Shown here: positions 52,984 to 64,000 of the stretch, one piece after another | Layout: every line of letters begins with the position of its first letter | Position numbering within the stretch: position 1 is the first letter of the stretch | Assembly: GCA_025594325.1 (NCBI GenBank) | Contig: JANHCV010000006.1 | Span: 1,364,001 to 1,428,000 of the forward strand | DNA length: 64,000 nucleotides | Source: Blastocladiella emersonii ATCC 22665 | Taxonomy: Eukaryota; Blastocladiomycota; Blastocladiomycetes; Blastocladiales; Blastocladiaceae | Direction: 5' to 3' | Notes under the pieces: model-generated | Database searches by the model: none | Told to the model about the DNA's origin: nothing | What the model saw: only the letters and a program-made list of their open reading frames with translations | Position numbers and translations under genes: made by a program

Positions 52984-54597
52984 ATGAACATGAACCAGAC
53001 GCCGCTTGAGCTTCGCGGCGCAGCGCTCTTTGACTGCGGCGCCGACCGCCTCGTCGCGCGGAACCCCGTCGTCGTCAAGCACGTCTCCACAGCTCACGTC
53101 GCCATGGCCTTGATCTCCGCCACGGACAGCCGGCTTGCCTTGTATGCTGCGTGTAAACTGACACGGTTCCTGGGCGACTGACCCGCCATCGGCGCTCCAG
53201 GAGGATCAGCCGGTCCGACAGGGTGGCCGAGGCGACCATGACCATCCTTCGCGACATGATTGAGGCACCTGGAGTACGGCGGGCTGCTAGAGAGATGGAG
53301 CATCGTCCCAAGCGCTGACCGACGCTGCCCACGACAACGCGCACATAGATGGACCAGAACGGTTGCTCGAACAAGTCGATTGTCGTCCGCACCGCGAGCG
53401 GTACACCATTTCGCCAACTTTTGCCCGCACGACTCCTGCTTGACTTCGATCCTCGTAGATCCTGCCGCGCGCTACCTCATCTTCGGCACGATTCCACCGT
53501 GCGATGAGCACGGCGGTTCACCCGCTAGAATGCAGCTCCGTGTCGCGCTGCTCCAGTCGTACACGGACCTTACGGTCCCTTCGCCCTGGTTGTTGTTCCC
53601 ACTGCCGCTCGATGCCGCCACGCCAACTCCGAGCAACGCGCGCGATTACCTCGCTGCACTGGGATCATCGCATGCTGCAGCTCCCTTGAGTGGCCTCGCT
53701 CGCCAGCTTCTCAAGACGCCGAAGCGTACGCGTTTACCCTCACACTCGGCTCATCGAAGGCTCACTCCTCTCGTGTAGGCTTGCGAAAGCGCAAGATCGC
53801 GCCCGAAAACGCCGCGTTCGCTGCGCCCGCTGAGGAGACGGCGAGCCCGACCAAGGTCCCGCGCTTCGACGGGCCCTTCAAGCTCCCGCTGGCCTCACCA
53901 CGACGGCCGGTACCGCTCGCCCCCGCCACCGCGTCTGCGGGGTCGCCGCTCTCGCAGAGCCAGCTGCGTTCGCTTGCGCGCCGGCCTGTGTCGCTCCCGC
54001 TCGGGCTCGCGACCGAGTTCCGCACCGCGTCGATGTCGTCGGCCTCGACCACCTTCTCGCTCTCGTCGCCGACATCCGCGATCACGCCCGGCGCGCCCAT
54101 GAGCCTCGGCGAAGGGCCGCTCTCGTCCACGAGTCTCGAGGAGAGCACGGGATACCTCAGTCTCGCACTCAACGTGCCGCCTGTCGTCGAGTCGCGTCCT
54201 GCAGCGACTGAGCCACCGCCCAAGTTGCGGTCGAGATCGGCAGCAGCGCCCACGCGCACGTCGAGCAGCGGCTCAAGTTCGGGCGGAGTTGACATTGAGC
54301 GACGCAACCGCGACGTACGCCGCTCCCCAACTTCCGCTGCCAACAGCGCACCCTGCTCACTCGCACGCACGAATGTAGTGGGTCAAGGTGGCCATCAAGC
54401 GTGAGCTCGAGCGCATTGGCATGCACAGCAAGCATCCTGAGTACGTTGCGTGCCACAAGCTCGTGTACGACGCGTGCAAGTTCCAGATGGGCGCGGTGCG
54501 GCTCGCAGCGGCTGACCTCACGCGCACCGAGGTCGTGAACGTGGTCCAGGCCAACTTTGAGCGGACGCGCGAGCTGATCCTGATGCGGCTCGGCTGA
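52984..54597 (+). CDS. six-exon protein, possibly Sld7-like (DNA replication initiation)
   Basis: Exons 52984-53150, 53201-53273, 53349-53400, 53459-53725, 53779-54314 and 54379-54597 encode 437 residues; the five introns are 50-75 bp with good ends and consistent phases. The N-terminal 180 residues look folded (LELRGAALFDCGADRLVARN, ARYLIFGTIPP, VPSPWLLFPLPLD). A basic Ser/Pro-rich linker follows. The last 70 residues form a helical domain: WVKVAIKRELERIGMHSK, VACHKLVYDACKFQMGAVRL and DLTRTEVVNVVQANFERTRE. That last block resembles the C-terminal dimerisation domain of Sld7, partner of Sld3 in origin firing (MTBP in animals). The resemblance is by pattern only, so the name is a hypothesis; the gene itself is well supported. 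Confidence 0.7.
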
Positions 54598-54732
54598 GAC
54601 ACATGCGGTTTGCTTCCGAGATCATGGTTGAGAACGTGAGGGGCGGCACGATTCGCGAGTTCAGGATGCGACGAGCGAGCGAGGGAGTGATTAAACTAAC
54701 GATTATATCTAGTACGACGGTGCCGCTGCTGC

Positions 54733-57700
54733 TCACAGCTCGAGCTTCTTCTCGGTCGCGAGGCGGCGAAGGAGCGCCGCGTTGACGGGGCCGGTCTCGT
54801 CGACAAGCGCCGTGAACAGCGACTCGGGGCGCGAGAGCAGCTCGGCGGGCGACGCGAGCTCGGCGACGCGGCCGTTGTCCATGACTAGCACTAGGTCGTA
54901 ATCGATGACAGTGTTCAGGCTACGCGGCGGGATGCAGGGCGAGTGAGTGCGTGGTTCAAGGCGAGAAAGGCAGACCAGCGAGCGTACCGATGGGCAATGG
55001 TCACGACGGTAGCGTTGGCAAAGTCCCGGCGAATCGCGCGCTGGATTTGCGCGTCCGTCGCCTGGTCGACACTCGCGGTGGCCTCGTCCTGTTGGTGGGG
55101 AGAAAATGGGCGTCAGTGAGGCTCGGCGGCGGGGCGGGCGGGGGGAGCAGCGAAACGAGCGTACCATGACGAGGATCTTGGCGGAGCGGAGCATGGCGCG
55201 GGCGAGGCACATGAGCTGGCGCATACCCGTCGACAGGTTCTCGCCGCCCTCGCTGATGGGCGCCTCGAGCTTCTCGGGCAGGTTCTGGACGTAGTCGAAC
55301 ATGCCGGCGGCCTTGAGGCTACACACGAGTGCGACAGGCGGGCGGGTCAGTGGCGGAGCGGTGCGCGCGGTCCACTTGATGCAACGGAAGCCGTACCAGG
55401 CCCACAGCTGGTCGTCGCTCGCGACGCCCTCGCGGTCGAGATTCGAGCGAATGGTGCCGGAGAACAGGACGGGCTCCTGCGGGATGATCGAGAGGCGCTT
55501 GCGCAGGTCGTGCAGGCCGAGCTTGCCAATGTCGACGCCGTCGATGGTGATGGAGCCCGAGATCAGCTCGGCCATGCGGAACAGGGCGATCAGGCTGGTC
55601 GACTTGCCCGCGCCGGTGCTAAATGGGGAGCGAGTCACGAAAATGGGGTGAGTCGGATCGCGATCACCGAGGCCGACGCAGCGCCAATACGCCGAAAAAC
55701 GTACCGGCCGACGATCGCGAGCTTGGAACCCGCGGGGATGGTGAAGGACACGTCCTTGAGCACGGGGTCGAGGCCCTTGCGGTACGCCATGACCGCGTTG
55801 GTGAACTCGATCTCGCCGCGCTCCGGCCACGCCGCCGACGGCGGCCGCACATCCGTGATGAGCGGCGCCTCGATCTCGATGTCCTCGATATAGCTGAGGA
55901 TGCGCTCCACACTATTCGCGCTCACCTCCGTTTCCGCCGCCTGACGAACGCACCAGTTAAGGACACCTGACGTATTGATGGCGTACGAGATGGAGAGTCC
56001 GACGATGGCCACGGACGTCGAGGACGAGAGAACGGACGCCACACCGAACATGGCGCACGCGAGCGTGAGCAGGTTGCCGATATTCTCGATGCGGATCGAG
56101 AGCCAGCGCTGGCTGCAGATCTGGAGGTAGTAGCACCGGTTGTTGTCGTCAATGTACCGGCTGTTGCGCTCGATGAAGTGGTTCTCCTCGCGGTACGCGC
56201 GGATCGTGACGATGCCCGTGAGGGTCTCGCCGAACAGGGCGAAGAGCGGCGAACGCGAGACGCTGTCGAGGCGCTTGAGCTCGCGACTCGTCGAGCGGTA
56301 GAAGAGCTGCGCGTAGTAGTAGACGACCATGAGCGGGGCGAGCGGGGCCGCGAACAGCGGCGTGGCGGCGATCATGAGGGCGAAGGTCGACACGGTCATG
56401 GACAGGGTGCCGAGGAACATGCGGAACGAGTCGGGGAGGTCTGGAGGTGAACGACGCGTCGATGTGGGTCAGTGACAAGTCGAACGAACGCGACGATGAC
56501 AGACGGGCGGCGAGGGGAGTCCGGAGGGCGGAGCGAGCAGCTAGTCGAGTGGGAGCAACACGTACTGGCGTCCATGGTGTCGGTATCCTTGGAGAACCGC
56601 GAGATGATACGGCCGATGGGCGTGGTGTCGTACCACGACATGGGCGCGCGCATGACGCGGTAGACGGCGCCGCGGTGCAAGACCTTGGACGCGCGCAGGC
56701 CGGCGAGGGCGAACTGCACCCCCGAGAGCACGTACGCGATCGCCTGCGCAATGCCGAGGCCAAAGTAGACCCAGAGGTAGACGGTGGTGTCGAGGCCGAA
56801 CGAGTCCGAGGTCCACCACGAGAGCCACAGGTCGGAGCCGACGCGGAACAGCTGCGAGAGCACGAGCACGAGGATGACGAGGAACACGCTCGACGCGCCG
56901 CCGATGGCCTTGGCGTAGGCGAGGTACACGTGGGAGTCGACGGCGCCCGTGGCGCGCTCCTCGACCTGCATGAGGCCGGCGCCGGGCTTCTTGGCGGCGG
57001 CTGTGGGAGAGGCGACGTCGGCGGCCGACTTCTTGTGGTTGTTGTTGGACGAGGCACGAGCACCGGCGGCCGAGGGCTCGTCGATGATCTCGACGTCGTC
57101 GGCGGCGTCGAGGGTCGGCGAGTCAGACGAGGGCGACTCGGTCTCGATCCCGCCAAACTCCTTCATCTGCGTGGCGAACTCGCCGCCGGCGGCCATGAGC
57201 GCGGCGGGCGTGCCGGCCTCGACGATGCGGCCGTCCTTGAGGTAGTAGACGTAGTCGCACTTGGGGACGTGGTGGAGCGCGTGCGTGACCAGGACGCGCG
57301 TCGTGCCCTTGAGCGCACCCGCAATCGCGTCGTCGAACACCTTGCGGCCCACATGCGGGTCGAGGGCGGAAAGGATATCGTCGAGCAAAATTGTGGTCGA
57401 AAACGTCGAGGGAGTGGTGGAGGGGGAGGTCGGGGAGGTCGGGGAGCTGGCGGACGCGTCGGCGGCCGACTTGGCCTTGGCGGCGGCCTCCTGGCACGAG
57501 ACGGCGTAAATGGCGCGGGCGAGGTTGATGCGCTGCTTCTGGCCGCCCGAGGCGACGACGCCCTTCTCGCCGACCTCGGTGAACTCGCCGTTGGGGAACT
57601 GCTCGAGGTCGCGCTCGAGGCACGCGAGCCGGATCGCGCGGCGGTACCGCTGCTCGTCGAAGGGGGCGCCAAACAGGATGTTCTCGCGGATCGTCGCGTT

Positions 57701-59493
57701 CTGGATCCACGCCTGCTGCGGGCAGTAGGCCACGGTGCCCGAGATCTCGACGGTACCCTTGGTGCGACGGGCCTCGCCGAGGATGCCCGACAGGAGCGTC
57801 GACTTGCCGCTGGCCACAGCGCCGCACACGGCGACGAGCGCGCCCTTGGGGATCTCGAGGTCAATGTCGTGCGCCTGAGTCTGGCCGTCGGCCCACTCAA
57901 AGTCGGCGCCCTTGACCGAGATGGCGAACGGTGCGTCGTCAGCGACGACCGTGGGCGGCGAGGTCAGCTCCTCGGCGAGGAACAGCGCCTCGATGCGCTG
58001 CGCCGCGACCTTGGCGTCGACGGCCGACGCGATGATCATGGGGAGCAACATGAGCGGGAGCTACACAATGGGGATCATGTGGTCAGAGCAGCGTCCGCCA
58101 AGTCTCGGACGTGACGGCGACGTCCCCGCAATTGCGAAAAGAATGCAAGACTAGAGAACACGACCGACGGCGTCAGCACGCCGCCCGTCAGCGAGTACGT
58201 GATGTACACGACGATGGCGGCGAGCGACGGGATCGCCTGGGCCACGCCGTTGATGCCCGCGCGCCACATGGCGAGCCGCTTGACAAACGACAGCTCCTGC
58301 ATGCGCAGCTCCATGATGGCGTCGGTCACGGCCTCCTCCCACCCCATGAGCTTGACGATGCGGCTGCCCTGCAGCAGCTCGTTCATGAGCTTGACGCGTT
58401 TGTCGGTGAGCAGCTGCTGCGACTTGCGGTAGCTGGTCAGCGAGCGCATCACGCGGCCCTGGATTGGCGTGAAGGCGAGCATGATGGCGAACCCGGCGAG
58501 CGCCGAGGCGCCGAGCGAGCGGATCAGCAGGCCCATGATGACGAAGACTAGACGCGGAGGAGGGGTGGAGGTGGGTCAGTGAGGGGTCAGCGACGGTTCG
58601 AGGTGGATCGGCCATCGCGACCACGACGTACCCTGGACCGGCGACGCCCACACAGAATGCAAGTAAGGCGCGACCATGTCGAGACGAGTCGCGTCCGAAC
58701 TGATAATGTTGGTAATCTTGCCGGCGTTAAAGTCCTCGGAGCGCGCGCGGGCCGAGAGGCGGAGGGCCTTCTTGTACACGGCCGAGACGAGGGCAGCGCG
58801 CAGCCGCATGCCGACCTTCATCGTGATGATGAAATACTGCGAGTTGAACAGCGTCGAGGCGACCTGGAGCAGGAACATGACCGCGGCCAGGACGTAGCCG
58901 TAGCCCTCAAACTCGGTCGCGGCGGGGCGCTCGGCCGGGTTGCGCAGGTGCGCGTCCTGGACCTCGAGGTACTTGAGCAGCGTCTGCAGCACGATCGGGC
59001 TGCTGACCTGGCACGCGATCGCGAACGCCGACAGCACGCCGCCAAACGCCCACGTCGCGCCGTACGCGCGCCAGAGCGTGCGGATCAGCGACGGCTTGGC
59101 CTTGGGGTTGTTGTCGGCCGTTGTGGCGGAAGCGACAGCGGCAGCGCGGGCCACCTCGTCGGCCCAGGTGCGCTCGAGCAGCGCGCAGTTGTCCTTGGCC
59201 GAGAGCTGGTCGTACAGCTGGTACATGTCGTCCTGCTGCAGCGGGCGCTTGTAGCCGAGGCGCATCAGCGGCGTCTGCCACGAGAAGAAGATGCGCGAGA
59301 TGATGTTGACGCGGCCCTCGGGGACCGTCTTGGCCGAGTTGGGGATCTCGCGCGGGCCGGCGGCCTCGACGTCGGCGGCGTCGGGCCCGATGGGCGACTT
59401 GCGGTCGGCGGTCATGTTGGCGGCGGTCCCAGAGGAGACGAGGCGGACTCGCTCGGGCGCGGTGGTCGACGAAGCGTTCGGTAGCGAAGGCAT
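54733..59493 (-). CDS. ABCC (MRP-type) ABC transporter
   Basis: Eight exons encode 1397 residues: 59493-58632, 58547-58111, 58060-56566, 56440-55705, 55618-55397, 55318-55165, 55088-54988 and 54919-54733. The layout is TMD1-NBD1-TMD2-NBD2, without the extra N-terminal TMD0 of long MRPs. NBD1 has Walker [10 protein letters not shown] (about 510), a signature [14 protein letters not shown] (about 601) and Walker [15 protein letters not shown]2 has GRTGAGKST (about 1177), a signature [14 protein letters not shown] and Walker B KILVMDEATAS. The motif [20 protein letters not shown] before TMD2 is typical of the C subfamily. It should export organic anions or glutathione conjugates; the substrate and membrane are unknown. 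Both signature motifs depart from the usual LSGGQ/LSVGQ. The donor at 58110 (GTCCGA) is the weakest junction; the others are canonical. Confidence 0.92.
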
Positions 59494-61013
59494 CGCGACG
59501 GAGAGGGAGGGGAGGGGCAGGGCTTTTGTACGGCCGGTGCGGTTACAGATGCGGCCGTGAGCTCAACCGAGCGTCAATGAGGGGAGACCTGGGTAAGCGG
59601 GTTTGCAAGGGGCAGAGGTCAGTCAGCAAGCGAACATGCGAGAAGGAGGGGGGAAGGATGCGACGATCGAGGCGGGCGGCAACACGGGAGCAAGCTTGCA
59701 ACAGCAGGGACGGCGAGGGGAGGAGGAAACCGCAGCGTTGCTTACGTGGCGAGGCGAGGGGCACGACACTCAAGCTCAGCGGGCGGTCGACATGGCCTGC
59801 TCGTGGTCGGCGAGAGGACCTGCACACGGTGATGGAGGGCGAGCGAGACGCCGGGGTCAAGCGTCGGTGCCAGCGATGCGACGCGATGGCGAGGGCGAGC
59901 GTGGCAGCGCAGCACAGGGCCGAGCCCGATCGCGGGCGAGGCGGATGCGGGGGAGGGGAGACAGAATCCGGAGAGCAGGACAGCACGGTAAATCCAGCGG
60001 GAGACGGGCGGAAGTCCGGGTCCTGGCCATCGGCGACCCCGCGCGCGGTTCACGGCGTCCCACGCTCGGTCGCGACGCCGAGGACGAGGGCGACACCGAG
60101 CAAAGGGAAGGGTGGGCGAAGAGGGTGAGGGTACGGGGTGGTGGCCACTCCGTCGATCAGCGTCCGGTCGCACTGTTGGAGCAGACGAGGGGGTGCGGCC
60201 GCGAGGGTCCGCGGCGAGGGGGCGGCCAAGGGGCGACAGTTCATGGGAGATGCATTGCATACGTGTGGAGTGGACGACGCTGCTGAGAAGCAACTGCACG
60301 CGGGTGCACGGAGGAGAGAGAGCGAGAACCGAGTGCAGCCACGAGGAGCGCAGGAGTGGGAGAGGGCGAGCGCAAGGGTTCGACATCCGGCGGGCCCGAT
60401 CTTTATGGAGGGTCAGCGTGGAGGGCAAGCCAGCACCACGGTTGCAGCCCTGCGCCCTCGCTTACGTCCGCGCTGCGTTCGCGCTGCCTAAGCAACCGTC
60501 AGGGGACGCGCAGGGACGCCTGCCACGACCGTCGAGCAACGAGTGCGCTCGCCCCAGGCGTCCTTCTCGAGAGTTCTCTGGCCGTGCTGGCGAGCCGCTC
60601 CGGCGGATCACTCGCCGTGGCTCTCGTGGCGGCAGAGGGAGATCCGCGCGAGACATGCGCGTCTCTGAGGCCGCCGTCCCTCGTGGGCAGCAAGCTGCAG
60701 GTGGTGGTGGTGGCGCAGCCGGGGCCACAGCGCGAGCCTGCGTGGCCGCGGCCACCGCACAGGGGAACCATGGGCGCGAGACAAAAGAGCAAAACCGCGG
60801 TTTTCGGGTCCGCGTGGGTTCACGTGGGGCGGATCCTTGCACGCGCCAAGCATGTTCAAGCGGGCGGCGATGCGCCTCTCGCCGCGCCGCCACCGCTCGC
60901 CGGGTCGCCCCCAAGTCGCCGCGTCGGGCCGCGCCCCCTCTCCTCCCGGCCAGCCAAGGATCCGTGTTGCTTCCCTACCCGCCTCCCTAACCCCCCTCCC
61001 CTCACTCTCCACC
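59494..61013. promoter_or_regulatory. long divergent intergenic region between the ABCC and cofilin genes
   Basis: These 1.5 kb of GC-rich DNA lie between two start codons read apart. The last 80 bp before the cofilin ATG are strongly C/T-rich, a typical leader. Only a TCTTTATGG word near 60397 resembles a core element. The open frames here are unnatural in composition. Confidence 0.4.
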
Positions 61014-62015
61014 ATGGTATGATGCATGGCGCGAGCGAGCTGGCCCGTCCGTCCGTCCCCGAGCGTCGCTGCGTGTCGCCACCGACCGCGCGCGTGCATG
61101 CTGATGCTGTCGCCACCACCACCGAGGTCAACTTTCGAGGCGCGGATCGCGTCGCGCGCGTCCCGCTGCGCCTGCCGCGATGCAGTCGGGCGGTCGCGTT
61201 GTTCGAAGGAAGAGAACACGATGTATCGAGTGGACGTGCAACAACCTTGTCGCGGCGGCTGGCGGGCACGGTCGCGTACGCGTCACCGAGAAGCCACCGT
61301 GCTCGACATCTGCGTCTCGACGCGGTCCGCTGCTCCGGGCAGCCGTCCGGCGCGTCGCGGGCTCACAGCAACCTCTCTGGTGTGGCGACGGGCAGCAGCA
61401 GCCGCACCGAGGCTGCGACACGCACGCGTCGCTCTTCGGGCGTCGGACGCACGGCAACCGCGCACTCGCACTCGCACGCGCCCGGGCCCGAAAAACTCAC
61501 CCTCTACCCTCGTCGTCCCGCTCGCCTAGTCCACCGGTATTGCCGTCGCCGACAACTGCATCGATGTCTTCACCGACCTCAAGCTCGGCAAGAAGCTCGC
61601 CTACATTGTGTACAAGCTCAACGACTCGATGACCGAGATCGTGGTCGAGAAGACGGCGCCCGCCGGCACCGCCTACGACGCGTTCCTCGCCGACCTGCCC
61701 GCCGCCGACTGCCGCTACGCCGTCTTCGACTTTGAGTTCGAGCACCCCGAGGGCGGTATCCGCAACAAGATCATCTTCGTGTCCTGGGCCCCCGACGAGG
61801 CCCGCGTCCGCTCCAAGATGGTCTACGCCGGCTCCCGCGACGCCCTCCGCCGCAAGCTCGTCGGCATCCACGCCGAGATCCAGGGCACCGACCTGTCTGA
61901 GGTGCGTTTTTGCTGCTCTTTTCGTGTCCATGCCCGATCACTCACCTCCTGTCTCTCGTCGCCGCCTATCCAGGTCGACCAGGCCTCGGTCCTCGAGAAG
62001 GTCAACCGCGTCTAA
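61014..62015 (+). CDS. COF1: cofilin / ADF actin-depolymerising factor
   Basis: Exons 61014-61016 (just the ATG), 61530-61901 and 61974-62015 encode 138 residues, the normal size. Intron 1 is 513 bp (GTATGA/CCTAG), intron 2 is 72 bp. The product starts M-STGIAVADNCIDVFTDLKL, the conserved N-terminus with the regulatory serine and the actin-binding KLGKK segment. It continues with YAVFDFEFE, KIIFVSWAPDEARVRSKMVY (the long actin-binding helix), and ends SVLEKVNRV. Cofilin severs and depolymerises actin filaments. An intron right after the first codons is common in fungal cofilin genes. The first intron is by far the longest in the window and may hold regulatory signals. Confidence 0.93.
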
Positions 62016-62309
62016 GCGCGGCCACGCCTCCCCGCCCCACTCTTGCCCACCACGCGGCTCTCCTCCGTTTTGTTCGATGGCGTCGTGTGTGTGTCCCGTC
62101 TGTAGCAAATTTCCCCCCTTGATTCCAATGTCATGCCACGTCCATTCAGCTTGCCCTGTCGACCGCCCTGAGGAACTGATCACGTTGCCACGCGCGACGC
62201 GTCGACGCGTCGACGCGTCGACTCGTCGCGTGTCTCGCACCTCGCCACCCACACGCGCTTCTTCGCTGACGTGCCTCGCTTCTTCTCCTGCCCCCGACAC
62301 CTGTAAACC
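62016..62309. other. intergenic region with ACGCGTCG repeat
   Basis: Between cofilin and the surface-protein gene lie four overlapping ACGCGTCG units at about 62196-62227, then GTGTCTCGCACC, a partial copy of the dispersed motif. The 3' flank of cofilin is C-rich and otherwise plain. Confidence 0.5.
62196..62227. repeat. ACGCGTCG tandem repeat
   Basis: The 8-bp palindromic unit CGACGCGT is repeated about three and a half times, followed by CGTGTCTCGCACC, the reverse complement of the last part of the dispersed motif. Confidence 0.7.
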
Positions 62310-64000
62310 ATGAAGCAACCACCACGAGCGCCGCGCTCTCAATGCACCTCGCCCGCATGGGCGTTCGCCCTCGCTGTCCTCCTCGCGCTCGCCGCGCTCC
62401 CTTTGCTGATCCGCGCCGCGGACCCGCTGCCGCCATGGCGCCTGTACAACGTCTTCTTCCGGGACATGCCGCAGCTGCACCCGGACTTTGAGGCGCCCTA
62501 CGCGGCCGACTACCAGCAGACGGGGATGCTGGACACGCGCGTCAACGGCGACAGCCGGCCCGTGTTCGTGCTCCCCGCAAAGCGGACCTCGCGGCAGCTG
62601 GCGAGCCAGTGGATCGATTATGGGAATACCTCGCGGCCCGTGTACAATTACTCGACCAACGTCGCGATCGCGAACCAGGGGCACTTTTTTTTTGACGAGT
62701 ACTACACGTACGTCTCTCGACGCGTCGCGGGTTGTGCGATGGCCGCTTCTGACCTGTTTTCGTAGAGACGTGCCGGGCGTCAACATCGCCTTCAACGCGA
62801 CGCTCAACTTCACGCTCGACGACCCGGTCCGCGCGACTTACCTGTGGAACAAGACGTCGTTCTTCCCGCTCGACGGCCTCGGGTACGGCGTGCGCGAGGG
62901 GTACACGGTCACGGACCCCGGGCTGCCCGCGCAGTACCGCGACGGTATCGCGCGCAACTTTTGGTACACGTACGGCCGACTCGTTCATCATTGGGTACTG
63001 GACGCGTGGGCTGACGCGACGCGCGACTCGGGTAGAACCGAGATGCAGATGACTTTCTACTACCGCGGCGGCGAGATCTTCACCTTCTTTGGCGATGACG
63101 ATCTCTGGTACGCTTTTCGTGTGAGTGACGCATTGGTGGCCGCTAACTGCTGCCGCGGCCAGGGTCTTCATCGACGGCAACCTGACGACGTGCGACGTGG
63201 GCGGGATCCACGCGTCGCGCGCGTGCACCGTCGACCTCGACCGGCTCTCGCTGCCGCTCAACACGACGCACAGCATGGCCGTCTTCCGTACGCCGCGGCC
63301 ACGCGCTTCCCACACGACACACACTAACTTTCCCCCTTCGGTAGACGCGGAGCGCCACACCGACGCCTCCTCGTTCGCCGTGACCACGTCCGTGAAACCC
63401 ATCAACCGTGCGCCGTCCGTGAACCCCCTGTCGGTCACGGCGCGCGCGGGGCAGAACCTGACCATCACGCTGCAGGGGTACGACCAGGACAACGACGCGC
63501 TGAGCTACTCGGTCGTGACGCCGCCGTCGCGCGGCTCGGTGCTGCCGCTGCGCGTCGAGCCGGGGAAACCGCCGACCGTCACGTACCTGGCGTCGGGCGA
63601 CGATAGCGGGACCGACTCGTTCACGTACCTCGCCAACGACGGGCAGGTCAACTCGACGGCGGTCGCGGTCAATGTGACGGTGCTGGCCAAGCGTCGTACG
63701 TTTACCTCTCGATCATCGTGACCGCGCTCAACACTGAAGCGTGGCGCGTGGTGTAGGCCCGCCGGCGCCGCGCAACATCGCAATCAACCTGACGGTCGGC
63801 GACACGATGTGGCTGCCGCTGACGGCGGACGTGTCGGACATAGCGGCGACGGACCTCAAGTGGTTCATCACGGCGAACCCCAAGTTCGGGTACGCGAGCC
63901 TGATCGCCGAGAACGCGACCATCAAGTACCAGGCCATCAACGCGGGCAACGAGAGCTTCCCGTTCGTGGCCACGGACCCGGACAATCTGTCGGGGTCGGC
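62310..64000 (+). CDS. secreted fibro-slime/PA14-type surface protein, 5' part (runs off the right edge)
   Basis: Exons 62310-62707, 62766-62969, 63036-63107, 63163-63287, 63345-63695 and 63757-64000 (open) give 464 residues; introns are 55-66 bp. Residues 14-36 are a signal peptide (FALAVLLALAALPLL, cleaved near IRAADP). A fibro-slime domain follows: YNVFFRDMPQLHPDF near its start, TFYYRGGEIFTFFGDDDLW-VFIDGN at about 206-228, DVGGIHASRACTVDLDRLSL, and VF-HAERHTDASSF near 266. Many N-glycosylation sequons are seen (NYSTN, NATLNFT, NTTH). From about 285 on there are cadherin-like/Ig-like repeats (RAPSVNPLSVTARAGQNLTI, GYDQDNDALSY). Fibro-slime and PA14 domains bind sugars in cell-surface proteins, so an adhesin is likely. 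The rest of the protein lies outside the window. Confidence 0.85.

Noticed and set aside
54388-54597. A separate 69-codon gene
   Set aside because: It has no ATG and is preceded by a good acceptor in phase with the upstream exon; it is the last exon of the 437-residue gene.
1-64000. tRNA, rRNA or snRNA genes
   Set aside because: No cloverleaf with A and B boxes, no rRNA core sequence and no Sm-site RNA could be recognised by eye; a covariance search would be needed to exclude small ones.

Overview
The window is nuclear DNA from a GC-rich eukaryote, most likely an early-diverging (zoosporic) fungus. Genes carry short spliceosomal introns, mostly 48-153 bp. Their donors are usually GTACGY or GTGCGT, the branch sites look like CTGAC and the acceptors like (C/T)GTAG. 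The gene set fits such a fungus: a CDKAL1-type tRNA methylthiotransferase (absent from yeasts), CAND1, CAF-1 p60, a Nup2/Nup50-like nucleoporin, a PA14/fibro-slime surface protein, a Fanzor remnant and a hAT transposon. Blastocladiomycota or Chytridiomycota is my inference; there is no rRNA or other marker to fix it.

Layout. 1-7.5 kb is ordinary gene space: a partial unknown gene, a TBC1D5-like RabGAP, a four-helix membrane protein, a small unknown protein and the CDKAL1-like enzyme. 7.5-20.7 kb is an accessory island of lower GC. It holds an intact tail-anchored orphan protein gene, a decayed multi-fragment gene, a second member of the tail-anchored family cut in two by a complete 3,421-bp hAT element with a perfect 8-bp target-site duplication, and a solitary retrotransposon-Gag-like gene. 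20.7-32.1 kb holds a large GATA-type zinc-finger protein, a KGD4/MRPS36-like mitochondrial subunit and a large low-complexity protein. 32.1-34.6 kb is a second accessory patch with an orphan gene and relics. 34.6-49.9 kb is dense housekeeping: RGS protein, Nup2/Nup50-like nucleoporin, a ten-exon OPT oligopeptide transporter, CAF-1 p60 and CAND1. 49.9-52.4 kb is a third accessory patch with a truncated relic of the 32.4-kb orphan, a Fanzor C-terminal remnant, a frameshifted LURP-one-related relic and an intact LURP-one-related gene. 52.9-64 kb holds a possible Sld7-like protein, an eight-exon ABCC transporter, cofilin and the 5' part of a fibro-slime adhesin.

The genes do not form one pathway. 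The main biological story is turnover of accessory genes: duplication, decay and transposon insertion next to a conserved backbone. A dispersed motif of about 39 bp (GACGCGTC, then CACGTGA, then GCGAGACACTTT) occurs at least five times, each time 78-206 bp beyond a stop codon.

Exon coordinates were worked out by hand from reading-frame continuity, splice signals and protein-family fit. Function calls rest on motif recognition, without database searches.
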